Assembly (NCBI GenBank): GCA_046048295.1
Contig: JBJOGJ010000088.1
Coordinates: 1-14,206, forward strand
DNA length: 14,206 bases
Direction of reading: 5' to 3'
DNA from: CBDCWA01 sp046048295
GTDB lineage: Bacteria > Pseudomonadota > Alphaproteobacteria > Rhizobiales > Hyphomicrobiaceae
The notes beneath the pieces were generated by a model. It ran no database searches and was not told the origin of the DNA. It worked only from the letters and a program-made list of their open reading frames with translations. The translations under genes were made by a program, and so were the position numbers. Positions 6,111 through 12,635 of the stretch are shown here, one piece after another. Numbering within the stretch: position 1 is the first letter of the stretch; each line of letters begins with the position of its first letter.

Positions 6111-7283
6111 ATGCAACTCATTACGACGACACAACTGCTGGAGGAAGCGTGCGCGCGGCTCGCGCGCCATCCTTTCGTTGCGATCGACACCGAATTTCTG
6201 CGCGAACAGACGTACTGGCCCGAGCTCTGCCTCCTCCAGATGGCTGGCCCTGGCGAAGGCGATGCCTTCATCGTCGACCCCCTTTCAGAGGGAATAGACC
6301 TTGCGCCGTTCTATTCGTTGATGTGTGACGAGCAGGTGGTCAAAGTCTTTCACGCCGGACGACAGGACATCGAAATCGTACTGGTTCGCAGCGGCCGGGT
6401 GCCGACGCCGATCTTCGACACTCAGGTGGCGGCCATGGTGTGCGGCTTCGGGGAGTCCGTCAGCTACGTCAACCTGGTCAAGCATGTCACCGGTGCGCAG
6501 CTCGACAAGTCCTCGCGCTTCACCGACTGGCGGCGGCGTCCCCTCAGCCAGAAGCAGCTCACCTATGCGATCGGCGACGTAACGCATCTGCGCGACCTCT
6601 ACCTCTACCTGCAGGAACAGCTCAGCAGCTCCAACCGCGAATCCTGGGTCAGCGAAGAGATGGCGGATCTCACCAACCCCGAAACCTACATCCTCGCGCC
6701 AGAGAACGCCTGGCGGCGGCTCAAGGCGCGGGTTAGGAGCAAGAAGGCCTTCGGTGCGCTTATCTCGCTTGCCGCGTGGCGGGAACGCAATGCGCAAGCA
6801 CTTGACGTGCCGCGTTCGCGCGTGCTGCGCGATGAAGCGCTATATGACATCGCCAATCAAATGCCGACGGATGCCCAGAAGCTCGGGACACTCAGAACCC
6901 TCAGCGACGGCTTCGCCCGCTCGGCCAAGGCAAAGGAAATCATCGAGGTCGTCAAAGAGGGTCTCGCAGCGAACCCTGCGGACCTACCGCCATTGCCGAG
7001 CAGCCAACCGCTGACTGCCGACGCCACCGCTCTCCTCGATCTCTTGCGCGTCCTTCTGAAGTCTGCGGCTGCGCGCAGCCGGGTGGCGCCAAAACTCATC
7101 GCGAGCACCGACGATCTCGAAGCGCTGGCGCGAGGCGACGACGTGGAGGAACTGCCGATGCTGCGTGGGTGGCGCCGGCAGGTGTTCGGCGAGGATGCAC
7201 TACGCATGGCTCGCGGAGAGATCGCGCTCACGGTCCGCAGCGGCCAGGTCGAATGCATCGAAACTCTGAAGAACAGCGACTGA
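6111..7283 (+). CDS. rnd: Ribonuclease D
   Basis: The 390-residue product is a DEDDy 3'-5' exoribonuclease that trims tRNA precursors and other small RNAs in the cytoplasm. Exo I is FVAIDTEFLRE with D26 and E28, Exo II is VFHAGRQDIE with D86, and Exo III is TYAIGDVTHLRDL with Y152 and D156. An HRDC domain follows from about residue 211 (KKAFGALISLAAWRE) to about 285, as in bacterial RNase D. The start is the ATG at 6111. A TTG six codons upstream is in frame, but the ATG fits the family N-terminus (MQLITTTQLLEEAC). Only a weak TAGG lies before it. The gene is on the plus strand while aspS, ppx and ppk1 are on the minus strand. It converges on the SUMF1-like gene, with four bases between the two stop codons. 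Confidence 0.96.
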   Translation: MQLITTTQLLEEACARLARHPFVAIDTEFLREQTYWPELCLLQMAGPGEGDAFIVDPLSEGIDLAPFYSLMCDEQVVKVFHAGRQDIEIVLVRSGRVPTPIFDTQVAAMVCGFGESVSYVNLVKHVTGAQLDKSSRFTDWRRRPLSQKQLTYAIGDVTHLRDLYLYLQEQLSSSNRESWVSEEMADLTNPETYILAPENAWRRLKARVRSKKAFGALISLAAWRERNAQALDVPRSRVLRDEALYDIANQMPTDAQKLGTLRTLSDGFARSAKAKEIIEVVKEGLAANPADLPPLPSSQPLTADATALLDLLRVLLKSAAARSRVAPKLIASTDDLEALARGDDVEELPMLRGWRRQVFGEDALRMARGEIALTVRSGQVECIETLKNSD

Positions 7284-7287
7284 AATC

Positions 7288-8082
7288 TCAGCCTTTCACA
7301 TCGCTGGCGCAGCGGAAACCGATGTTGTGGTGACCGGATCGTGGATTGCGCGAAACGGAAGCACCCCGCCACGCTGCTCGCATTGTCTCGGCACCCGTAT
7401 CGGCTGCACCGCCCCGGGTGACGCGGTCGGCAACGACGGAAGGATCTTCACGGCCATCCCGCGCTTCGTAGGGATACGGCTTCGCGATGGTGGAAGTCCA
7501 CTCGTGCACGTTGCCTGCCATGTCGAGCACACCTGCCGGCGTCGCACCCGCGGCCAGAGCCCCAGCCGGCAAGGTCGCACCCCACCCGCCGCCATAGCGG
7601 GCACGCTCTGGTGTGGGCGATGCGCCGCCTCATGGATAGCGTCGCCCTTCCGTGCCGCGTGCCGCAAACTCCCATTCCGCCTCTGTTGGCAGGCGCTTGC
7701 CCTTCGATGCGCAGTAGGCCCGGGCCCCATACCAGCTCGCCTCGACAACCGGATGATCGGCCTGTTCCGTCCATGCTTCGAAGCGACCACCCTTCTCGCG
7801 GATACGCGCGTCGCCGTCGTCGATATCGAAGAGCTTGGTGCCGTCCGGTTCTCGGGCGCGTCCCTTCATGTTGAGGAAGATTGCGAACTCGGAATTGGTC
7901 ACCGGCCTGCGGTCCAGCAGAAAGGTTGCGACGGATACCCGATGCGGCGGACGCTCGTCGGCAAGCCCATCGGTAGATCCCATCGTGAAGCTGCCGCCGT
8001 CGATGCGCACCATGTCGCCCATTTCGGCAGCTGCTGCCGACGTTGCAGCGAAAGCGGCGGCAGTAAGGATCAACTTTCGCAT
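7288..8082 (-). pseudogene. Secreted SUMF1/FGE-like protein gene interrupted by one in-frame TGA
   Basis: Read through, the frame is 264 codons long. It opens with a signal peptide (MRKLILTAAAFAATSAAAA), so the product would be exported. It then shows the SUMF1/formylglycine-generating-enzyme fold: VRIDGGSFTMGSTD, DRRPVTNSEFAIFLN, HPVVEASWYGARAYC, RLPTEAEWEFAARG, DMAGNVHEWTST and a final NIGFRCAS. Codon 151 (7632-7630) is TGA. It falls where the family has the Trp of a YPWG motif (here RRYP, stop, GGASPTPERARYGG). The frame is unchanged on both sides, so this is a single G-to-A nonsense change or a sequence error, not a frameshift. The start is the ATG at 8082 behind AGGAGG, 8 bp after the upstream SDR stop. 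The Cys pair of true FGE is absent (RGGAADTGAETMRAAWR), so it is probably not a sulfatase activator. Confidence 0.85.
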
Positions 8083-8090
8083 CTACCCTC

Positions 8091-8849
8091 CTAGAGACCG
8101 AATGCACCGCCGCCATTAACGTTGATATTCTCGCCGGTGACGTAGCTCGCTGCATCCGAGATGAGAAAAGCTGCCACGTTGGCGATCTCGTGTGGCTGGC
8201 CCATGCGGCCAACAAGCGTGCGTTCGGCAACACCACGTCGAGCGGCGTCGTCGTAGTCCGCCGTCATTGCAGTTACGGTGGCACCGGGGGCCACGGAGTT
8301 CACGCGAATGCCGCTAGCCCCATATGTCTTGGCGAGCGAACGTGTCAGGCCGTGGATGGCCGCTTTCGATGCCGTGTACGCCGGACCACCTCTTCCGTGT
8401 CCGCCGACACCGCCCGAGAGCACGACCCCCGACGTAGCCAGCACGATGGCGCCGCCGCCATGTGCTGCCATCTGTTCTGCCGCGGCACGAGCAATAAGGA
8501 ACGAGCCTGTAACGTTGACGCGCAGTATTCGGTTGAATATGTCGGCGTCGAGTTCTGCCGCCGTCTCGGTCGAATGCGCAGCCGCCATGTGAATCAGGCC
8601 ATCGAGCCTGCCGAAGCGCGAGACCGTATCGGCGACGGCACGCTCGCAGTCGGCCGGATCCGATACATCGGCGCGGATTGCCATGACGGACCGTCCATCG
8701 GAGGCTGCCACGGTTTCGATGTCGATCGCATTGACATCGAGGGCAGCGACCTTATGCCCACCGGCTGCGAGAAGCTTCGCGGTTGCCGCACCGATGCCGC
8801 TCGCGGCTCCGGTCACAATGACAACCTTGCTACCATTCTGCTCAGACAT
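8091..8849 (-). CDS. Short-chain dehydrogenase/reductase (classical SDR)
   Basis: The 252-residue classical SDR is a soluble NAD(P)-dependent oxidoreductase. The dinucleotide motif TGAASGIG is at residues 13-20. An acidic D38 follows the second strand (VAALDVN), which favours NAD over NADP. N112 (RVNVTGSF), a Ser at 140 (VLATSGVV), Y158 and K162 (YTASK) form the active site. The usual NNAG is replaced by HMAA (87-90). A glycine-rich insertion (SGGVGGHGRGG) sits between the catalytic Ser and Tyr. The C-terminus SYVTGENINVNGGGAFGL is typical. The start is the ATG at 8849 with GGAG about 8 bp upstream. The gene lies 18 bp after a second SDR and ends 8 bp before the SUMF1-like gene, so the three form one probable operon. 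The substrate is not known. Confidence 0.93.
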   Translation of the reverse strand: MSEQNGSKVVIVTGAASGIGAATAKLLAAGGHKVAALDVNAIDIETVAASDGRSVMAIRADVSDPADCERAVADTVSRFGRLDGLIHMAAAHSTETAAELDADIFNRILRVNVTGSFLIARAAAEQMAAHGGGAIVLATSGVVLSGGVGGHGRGGPAYTASKAAIHGLTRSLAKTYGASGIRVNSVAPGATVTAMTADYDDAARRGVAERTLVGRMGQPHEIANVAAFLISDAASYVTGENINVNGGGAFGL

Positions 8850-8867
8850 TCTTGATCTCCACCTGTC

Positions 8868-9719
8868 TCATGCGCCCGGACAGACGCTCGTCACGCCGCC
8901 ATCCACGACGATGGTCGTCGCCGTGATGTAGGATGCCTCGTCCGACAACAGAAACAACGACGCATATGCGACGTCGAAGCCCGTCCCCATCCGACCCAGC
9001 GGTACGATGGCATCGCGCGCCGCTGCGTACTCCTCAGCCGTCTTGTAACCCTTCACCTCATAGCTTGGCCTGCCATTTATCAGACGCCGGATAAATGGCG
9101 TGTCTATATAGCCTGGCAGGACGCAGTTGGCCCTGATCCTCTTCGACGCAAGCTGGATGGCGATATTCTTCGTGAACTCGTTGAGCCCCCCCTTGGCGGC
9201 AGAATAAACCGCGGTCGGCACGCTCAGGTACCGCAGCGCCGAGATCGAGGAGACGTTGACGATCGCGCCACCGCCGCGCTTCTCCATCAAGGGCACTGCG
9301 GCCTGGCAGGTAAGCATCGCGGAGGTCAGATTGCGGGCAAGCGTCTCGTTCCAGTCGGCAAGCGTTATGTTGTCTATCCTACGTCCGGTCCCCTGCCCAC
9401 CAACGTTGTTGTGCAGAACATCGACGTGGCCGAACTCCGAAACGCACGTCTCGAATATGCGCTCGACACCGGCCTCGGTCGTCGCATCGCCAACACATGG
9501 TGCGGCAACGCCCCCTGCATCGGAAATCATGCGGACGGTCTCGGCAGCGCCTTCCTCGCGGTAGTCAACAACCAGGACCCTGGCGCCTTCGCGGGCGAAT
9601 ACGACCGCAGCCGCCTTGCCATTGCCCCATCCGGCACCGATCGAGCCGCCCCCCACTACGACTGCAACCTTGCCCTTGAGGCGGCCTCGGCCGGGCGCCA
9701 ATTCGAGCTCAAACGACAC
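8868..9719 (-). CDS. Short-chain dehydrogenase/reductase, second copy type
   Basis: The 283-residue classical SDR has a slightly unusual cofactor loop, GGGSIGAGWGNG (23-34), instead of the common TGxxxGIG. D52 (VLVVDYRE) suggests NAD. The active-site residues are N130 (LARNLTS), S158 (IVNVSSIS), Y172 and K176 (YSAAK), and NNVGG takes the place of NNAG. A longer segment near the C-terminus (NGRPSYEVKGYKTAEEYAAA) probably shapes the substrate pocket. The start is GTG at 9719, supported by GAGGAGG about 7 bp upstream; there is no better ATG. It is the first gene of a three-gene minus-strand cluster with another SDR and the SUMF1-like gene. The two SDRs differ clearly in the loop and C-terminal half, so they are not a recent duplication and may catalyse successive steps. 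Confidence 0.92.
   Translation of the reverse strand: MSFELELAPGRGRLKGKVAVVVGGGSIGAGWGNGKAAAVVFAREGARVLVVDYREEGAAETVRMISDAGGVAAPCVGDATTEAGVERIFETCVSEFGHVDVLHNNVGGQGTGRRIDNITLADWNETLARNLTSAMLTCQAAVPLMEKRGGGAIVNVSSISALRYLSVPTAVYSAAKGGLNEFTKNIAIQLASKRIRANCVLPGYIDTPFIRRLINGRPSYEVKGYKTAEEYAAARDAIVPLGRMGTGFDVAYASLFLLSDEASYITATTIVVDGGVTSVCPGA
9072..9099. repeat. Perfect 10-bp inverted repeat inside the SDR coding sequence
   Basis: GCCATTTATC (9072-9081) and GATAAATGGC (9090-9099) are exact reverse complements separated by 8 bp. They lie in the second SDR gene, where the protein reads TPFIRRLINGRP. The arms are AT-rich against a GC-rich background. It may be a chance product of the coding sequence. 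Confidence 0.6.
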
Positions 9720-9763
9720 AGCGCTTCCTCCTCATCGTTATTTTCTGTCAGCGTTCCGCATGC

Positions 9764-9787
9764 TAGCGGGCCGGCGCTAAGGGCGCC
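9764..9787 (-). terminator. Weak GC-rich hairpin(s) after the dnaJ-like gene
   Basis: The 98-bp gap between the dnaJ-like stop (9818) and the SDR start (9719) holds two overlapping alternatives: TAGCG/CGCTA (9764-9768 with 9775-9779) and GGCGC/GCGCC (9773-9777 with 9783-9787). Neither has a clear T-run. A weak or factor-dependent terminator is possible. Confidence 0.25.
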
Positions 9788-9817
9788 AGCCCCGTCCACC
9801 CGCCGGAAACAGCAGGG

Positions 9818-10732
9818 TCAGGAATTGTCCCGCGGATTATAGCCGTGCTTCTGGCGCCATTCGCTCATGAAATAGGAGAGCGAGTCGTCGATCGTTTCCG
9901 GCAATTCTATGCGCAGCGTGATGAGTTGATCGCCAGTATTCCCCGAAGTCGAATTACGCACGCCCTTGCCGCGCAGGCGAAGAACCTTGCCGCCACTCGT
10001 ACCTTTCGGAATCGTCACCTGAACCTTGCCCGATATTGTCTCGACCTCGATCCTTGTGCCGAGCACTGCCTCATCCAGCGATATCGGTACATCGACGAGA
10101 ATATCGTCACCTTGACGCTTGAAGCTCTTGTGCGGCCGGACCTTGATCTCGATGAGTGCGTCGCCCGGCAGACCGCCTCGAGGTGAGGGACTCCCGCGCC
10201 CCTTCAGGCGCAGGATCTGGCCATCGGTGACACCGGCCGGAACCGTGATGTCGAGTACCCCTCCCTCCGGCATCGTCACGCGCTTCTTGGCCCCCGAAGC
10301 CGCCTCCAGAAAATCGATTTCCAGCGTATAGCGGGCGTCCTGGCCACGCGCTGCGTATCCCGAAGCGCCGCGTGCATCGGCTCGCCCACCCGAGAATATG
10401 TCGAAAATGTCCGAGAAGCCGAAGTCGTCGAAGTTGCCGCCCGAGCCCTGGCCTGCGCGGCCGGCAAATGGGCCCTGCCTGCGATACGACTGCTGGTAGC
10501 GGCGCGGTTCACCCTGCTCGTCGATTTCGCCGCGGTCGAACTTGGCGCGCTTTTCCGCATCGCCAAGCAGTTCATATGCAGCCGAAACCTGCTTGAAACG
10601 CTCAGCCGCCGCATTGTCATCGGGGTGAAGATCGGGGTGATGCTCCCGAGCTAGCTTGCGAAACGCCTTACGGATTTCCTCGTCGGAAGCCGTGCGTGGC
10701 ACGCCCAATACCGAGTACGGATCCTCTGCCAT
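9818..10732 (-). CDS. DnaJ-type co-chaperone without zinc finger (CbpA-like, type II Hsp40)
   Basis: The 304-residue protein has a J-domain (about 4-68) with the HPD motif at 32-34 (REHHPDLHPDD), which stimulates the ATPase of DnaK. A Gly/Phe-rich linker follows (GNFDDFGFSDIFDIFSGG). Two DnaJ C-terminal beta-sandwich repeats come next, one starting near DARYTLEIDFLEAASG and one containing GDDILVDVPISLDEAVLGTR. The four CxxCxGxG zinc repeats of true DnaJ are absent, which places it with CbpA-type proteins that hand client proteins to DnaK. The start is the ATG at 10732 with GAGGAG about 9-10 bp upstream; a 20-codon in-frame extension is not J-domain-like. It lies 202 bp downstream of ppx on the same strand. 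That gap carries a strong hairpin just before the ribosome binding site. Confidence 0.94.
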   Translation of the reverse strand: MAEDPYSVLGVPRTASDEEIRKAFRKLAREHHPDLHPDDNAAAERFKQVSAAYELLGDAEKRAKFDRGEIDEQGEPRRYQQSYRRQGPFAGRAGQGSGGNFDDFGFSDIFDIFSGGRADARGASGYAARGQDARYTLEIDFLEAASGAKKRVTMPEGGVLDITVPAGVTDGQILRLKGRGSPSPRGGLPGDALIEIKVRPHKSFKRQGDDILVDVPISLDEAVLGTRIEVETISGKVQVTIPKGTSGGKVLRLRGKGVRNSTSGNTGDQLITLRIELPETIDDSLSYFMSEWRQKHGYNPRDNS

Positions 10733-10751
10733 GTGTCGGGGCTCCTCACCA

Positions 10752-10773
10752 GGCTGCCCCCTGCCGGGCAGCC
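10752..10773 (-). promoter_or_regulatory. Stable hairpin in the leader of the dnaJ-like gene
   Basis: GGCTGCCC (10752-10759) and GGGCAGCC (10766-10773) form a perfect 8-bp stem with a 6-base loop. In the minus-strand transcript it ends about 20 bases before the ATG and just upstream of the GAGGAG ribosome binding site. It may end transcripts from ppx, or shape the dnaJ leader. No T-run follows it on the minus strand. Confidence 0.45.
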
Positions 10774-10934
10774 GCGTCAAATTCAATCTCAATCCCAGAT
10801 CCGGGTCAGGTTCAAGCGATACCTCGTCCGGCGAAGGTGTCCTGCCGCATGTATTGCCTCAACCTGCACGACTTTGGATCCGGAACGTCACGGCAGCCAG
10901 CAGCGGTCCCCCGGAAGCCACACGAAGCGGCCTT

Positions 10935-12452
10935 TCAGGCGAAGATACGAACAGCCGAGTCGCGCCCAAGTTGCCGTGCAAGTACGGCAAACCGACGGCG
11001 CAGGCGCTCGCCATCCAGTTCTACGTATGCCTTCGGGATCGTCAGAACCAGGCTACGGTTTTCGTAGCTCAGCCTCGTCTCGTCGATGATCCCGGGGCGG
11101 CCGATAGACAACATATGTGCAGTGCGGATCGCGGCGGCAATGATCCGCGCCCGGGCCAGGGCGCCCTTGTCTATGAGAGCCATCAGTTGGGAGGGGAGTT
11201 CGCCGGCAGAAGCTATTCCAGGCCCTGTGTGGCGGAAATATACGACAAGTGCCAGAAACACGCGACCCGGGTGGTCTATACCGGCCATGCCGGAGTGGGC
11301 GACGACTGAGAGGCTCTGCTCGCCGCGATAGTCGGGATGTGCGCGCCAGCCAATGTCGGAAAGCAGGCAGGCGGCATGCCGGAGCCGGCGTTCCTCGGCG
11401 GTCTCAGCTGGGCCAGGTTCCTGGAAGATCCTGTCGGTCCAGGCACAAAGCTCATGCGCATGCCGGTCCGAACGCGAACGCAGCCGGGCATAGTCGGCGG
11501 CGAAGCTCAGCAGCGGATCCCTTTCTTGTTCGTGTTTCGGCAGCAGATCGTAGAGCAATCCCTCCCGCACACCATGTACGGAGAACACCAGCTGCGTTGG
11601 CTTCAAGCGTAGCAACAAGCGCTCCATGACAAGAGCTCCGAAGGGCAATACCTCGCGACGTGCGCGCGCCACGCTCCGCAAGGCAGGATTTGCCGATGGC
11701 TTCTTGCGGCGAAGCATCTCGCAAAACGAGACGATCTGTGGCGTCGGGATCGTATAGCCCTGCATCACGCGAAGCGGATATTTCCTGTGTGTCATATGCA
11801 GCTTGGCAATCGCCCGCCAGGTGCCGCCGACAGCGTAGAACGGCCGGCCGGCACTTGCATCCTTGAGCCAGGGCACCCGGTCCAGCTGCTGCTCGGTGTA
11901 GCGGAGTGCCTCGTCCATACGGCCCGCCGTGACATCGAGCATCCGCAAGCCGCCTAGTGGCAGGGTCGTGCTCTCATTGCACTCGCCGGCGGAGACGTCG
12001 ACCAGTTCCAGGCTGCCGCCTCCGAGATCGCCAGCGATGCCGTTGGCGTTAGCAAATGCCATCAGGATGCCATTGGAGGCGAGCGCCGCCTCACGATGAC
12101 CGGACAAGATCTGAATCGGAGTTCCAAGGATTTCCTCGCCCCTGGCTCGAAAATCGGGTCCGTTGGCGGCATCGCGCACGGCGGCGGTGGCAAATGGCAA
12201 CAACGTCTTGACTTGCAGGACACGGGCGATGGCATGGAAGCGGCGCAATGCCGCCAACGCTCGCTCCACGCTTGCAGCGCCCAGACTGCCAGTGCTGGCA
12301 ATGTTCCGACCCAAACCGCAAAGTATCTTCTCATTGAAGATCGGCGTGGGGGCACGAAGCGCGCCCTCGTAGACCACGAGGCGAACCGAGTTCGAGCCAA
12401 TGTCTATGACACCTATGGGCTCCACCTCGTTGGTGCGCCCAGGGTCGCCCAT
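10935..12452 (-). CDS. ppx: Exopolyphosphatase / pppGpp phosphohydrolase (Ppx/GppA family)
   Basis: The 505-residue product belongs to the ASKHA-fold Ppx/GppA family. It releases phosphate from the ends of polyphosphate chains, and some members hydrolyse pppGpp. The first phosphate-binding loop is GVIDIGSNSVRLVVYEG (14-30) and the second is IAGDLGGGSLELVDV. A Thr/Gly-rich YAVGGTWRAIAKLHM and an HD-like C-terminal helical region (RLRHAACLLSDIGWR and VYFRHTG) follow, as in the longer Ppx form. The chosen start is the ATG at 12452. An in-frame TTG at 12521 would add 23 residues of no family character. Ppk1 is encoded just upstream in the same direction, the classic pairing of polyphosphate synthesis and breakdown. 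In the gap between them, a 31-codon frame stops one base before this ATG. Confidence 0.95.
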   Translation of the reverse strand: MGDPGRTNEVEPIGVIDIGSNSVRLVVYEGALRAPTPIFNEKILCGLGRNIASTGSLGAASVERALAALRRFHAIARVLQVKTLLPFATAAVRDAANGPDFRARGEEILGTPIQILSGHREAALASNGILMAFANANGIAGDLGGGSLELVDVSAGECNESTTLPLGGLRMLDVTAGRMDEALRYTEQQLDRVPWLKDASAGRPFYAVGGTWRAIAKLHMTHRKYPLRVMQGYTIPTPQIVSFCEMLRRKKPSANPALRSVARARREVLPFGALVMERLLLRLKPTQLVFSVHGVREGLLYDLLPKHEQERDPLLSFAADYARLRSRSDRHAHELCAWTDRIFQEPGPAETAEERRLRHAACLLSDIGWRAHPDYRGEQSLSVVAHSGMAGIDHPGRVFLALVVYFRHTGPGIASAGELPSQLMALIDKGALARARIIAAAIRTAHMLSIGRPGIIDETRLSYENRSLVLTIPKAYVELDGERLRRRFAVLARQLGRDSAVRIFA

Positions 12453-12453
12453 T

Positions 12454-12549
12454 TCAGGATCCGTCACCGCCTCGCCTCGGAACGTGTCGCCCTCGAAGGT
12501 AAGCACCTGGAAGACCGCCAACAGCTTCAGGCGCTCCGGTTCGCACCAT
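12454..12549 (-). other. Short upstream reading frame in the ppx leader
   Basis: From the ATG at 12549, behind GGGGGT, a 31-residue frame (MVRTGAPEAVGGLPGAYL and on) ends in TGA at 12456-12454, a single base before the ppx ATG. Stop-to-start closeness of this kind can couple translation. The peptide resembles nothing I know, and it overlaps the alternative 5' extension of ppx. It may be chance. Confidence 0.2.
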
Positions 12550-12635
12550 GCTTACCCCCACAAAGCGTCGCAGCCAAGCACCACTGTTGCAGTGCGGCGA
12601 CTTGACTGCCGACAACGAGCCTCTCAGTCGCACCC

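Noticed and set aside
7630..7632. TGA as a recoded Trp codon or selenocysteine
   Set aside because: Ten neighbouring genes end in TGA, so it is not recoded genome-wide. The family has Trp, not Cys, at this position, and I see no convincing SECIS-like stem after it.
8091..9719. Tandem duplication of the two SDR genes
   Set aside because: The cofactor loops, active-site surroundings and C-terminal parts differ widely; similarity is at family level only.
10794..10822. Resemblance to the 3' half of a thiamine (TPP) riboswitch on the minus strand (TTGAACCTGACCCGGATC)
   Set aside because: The 5' half with CTGAGA is missing, the 3' pairing strand is poor, and the gene downstream is a chaperone, not a thiamine gene.
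10733..10934. Possible small stable RNA (SRP RNA-like) in the ppx-dnaJ gap
   Set aside because: The conserved SRP RNA core (GGAAGGAAGCAGC type) is not present on either strand.
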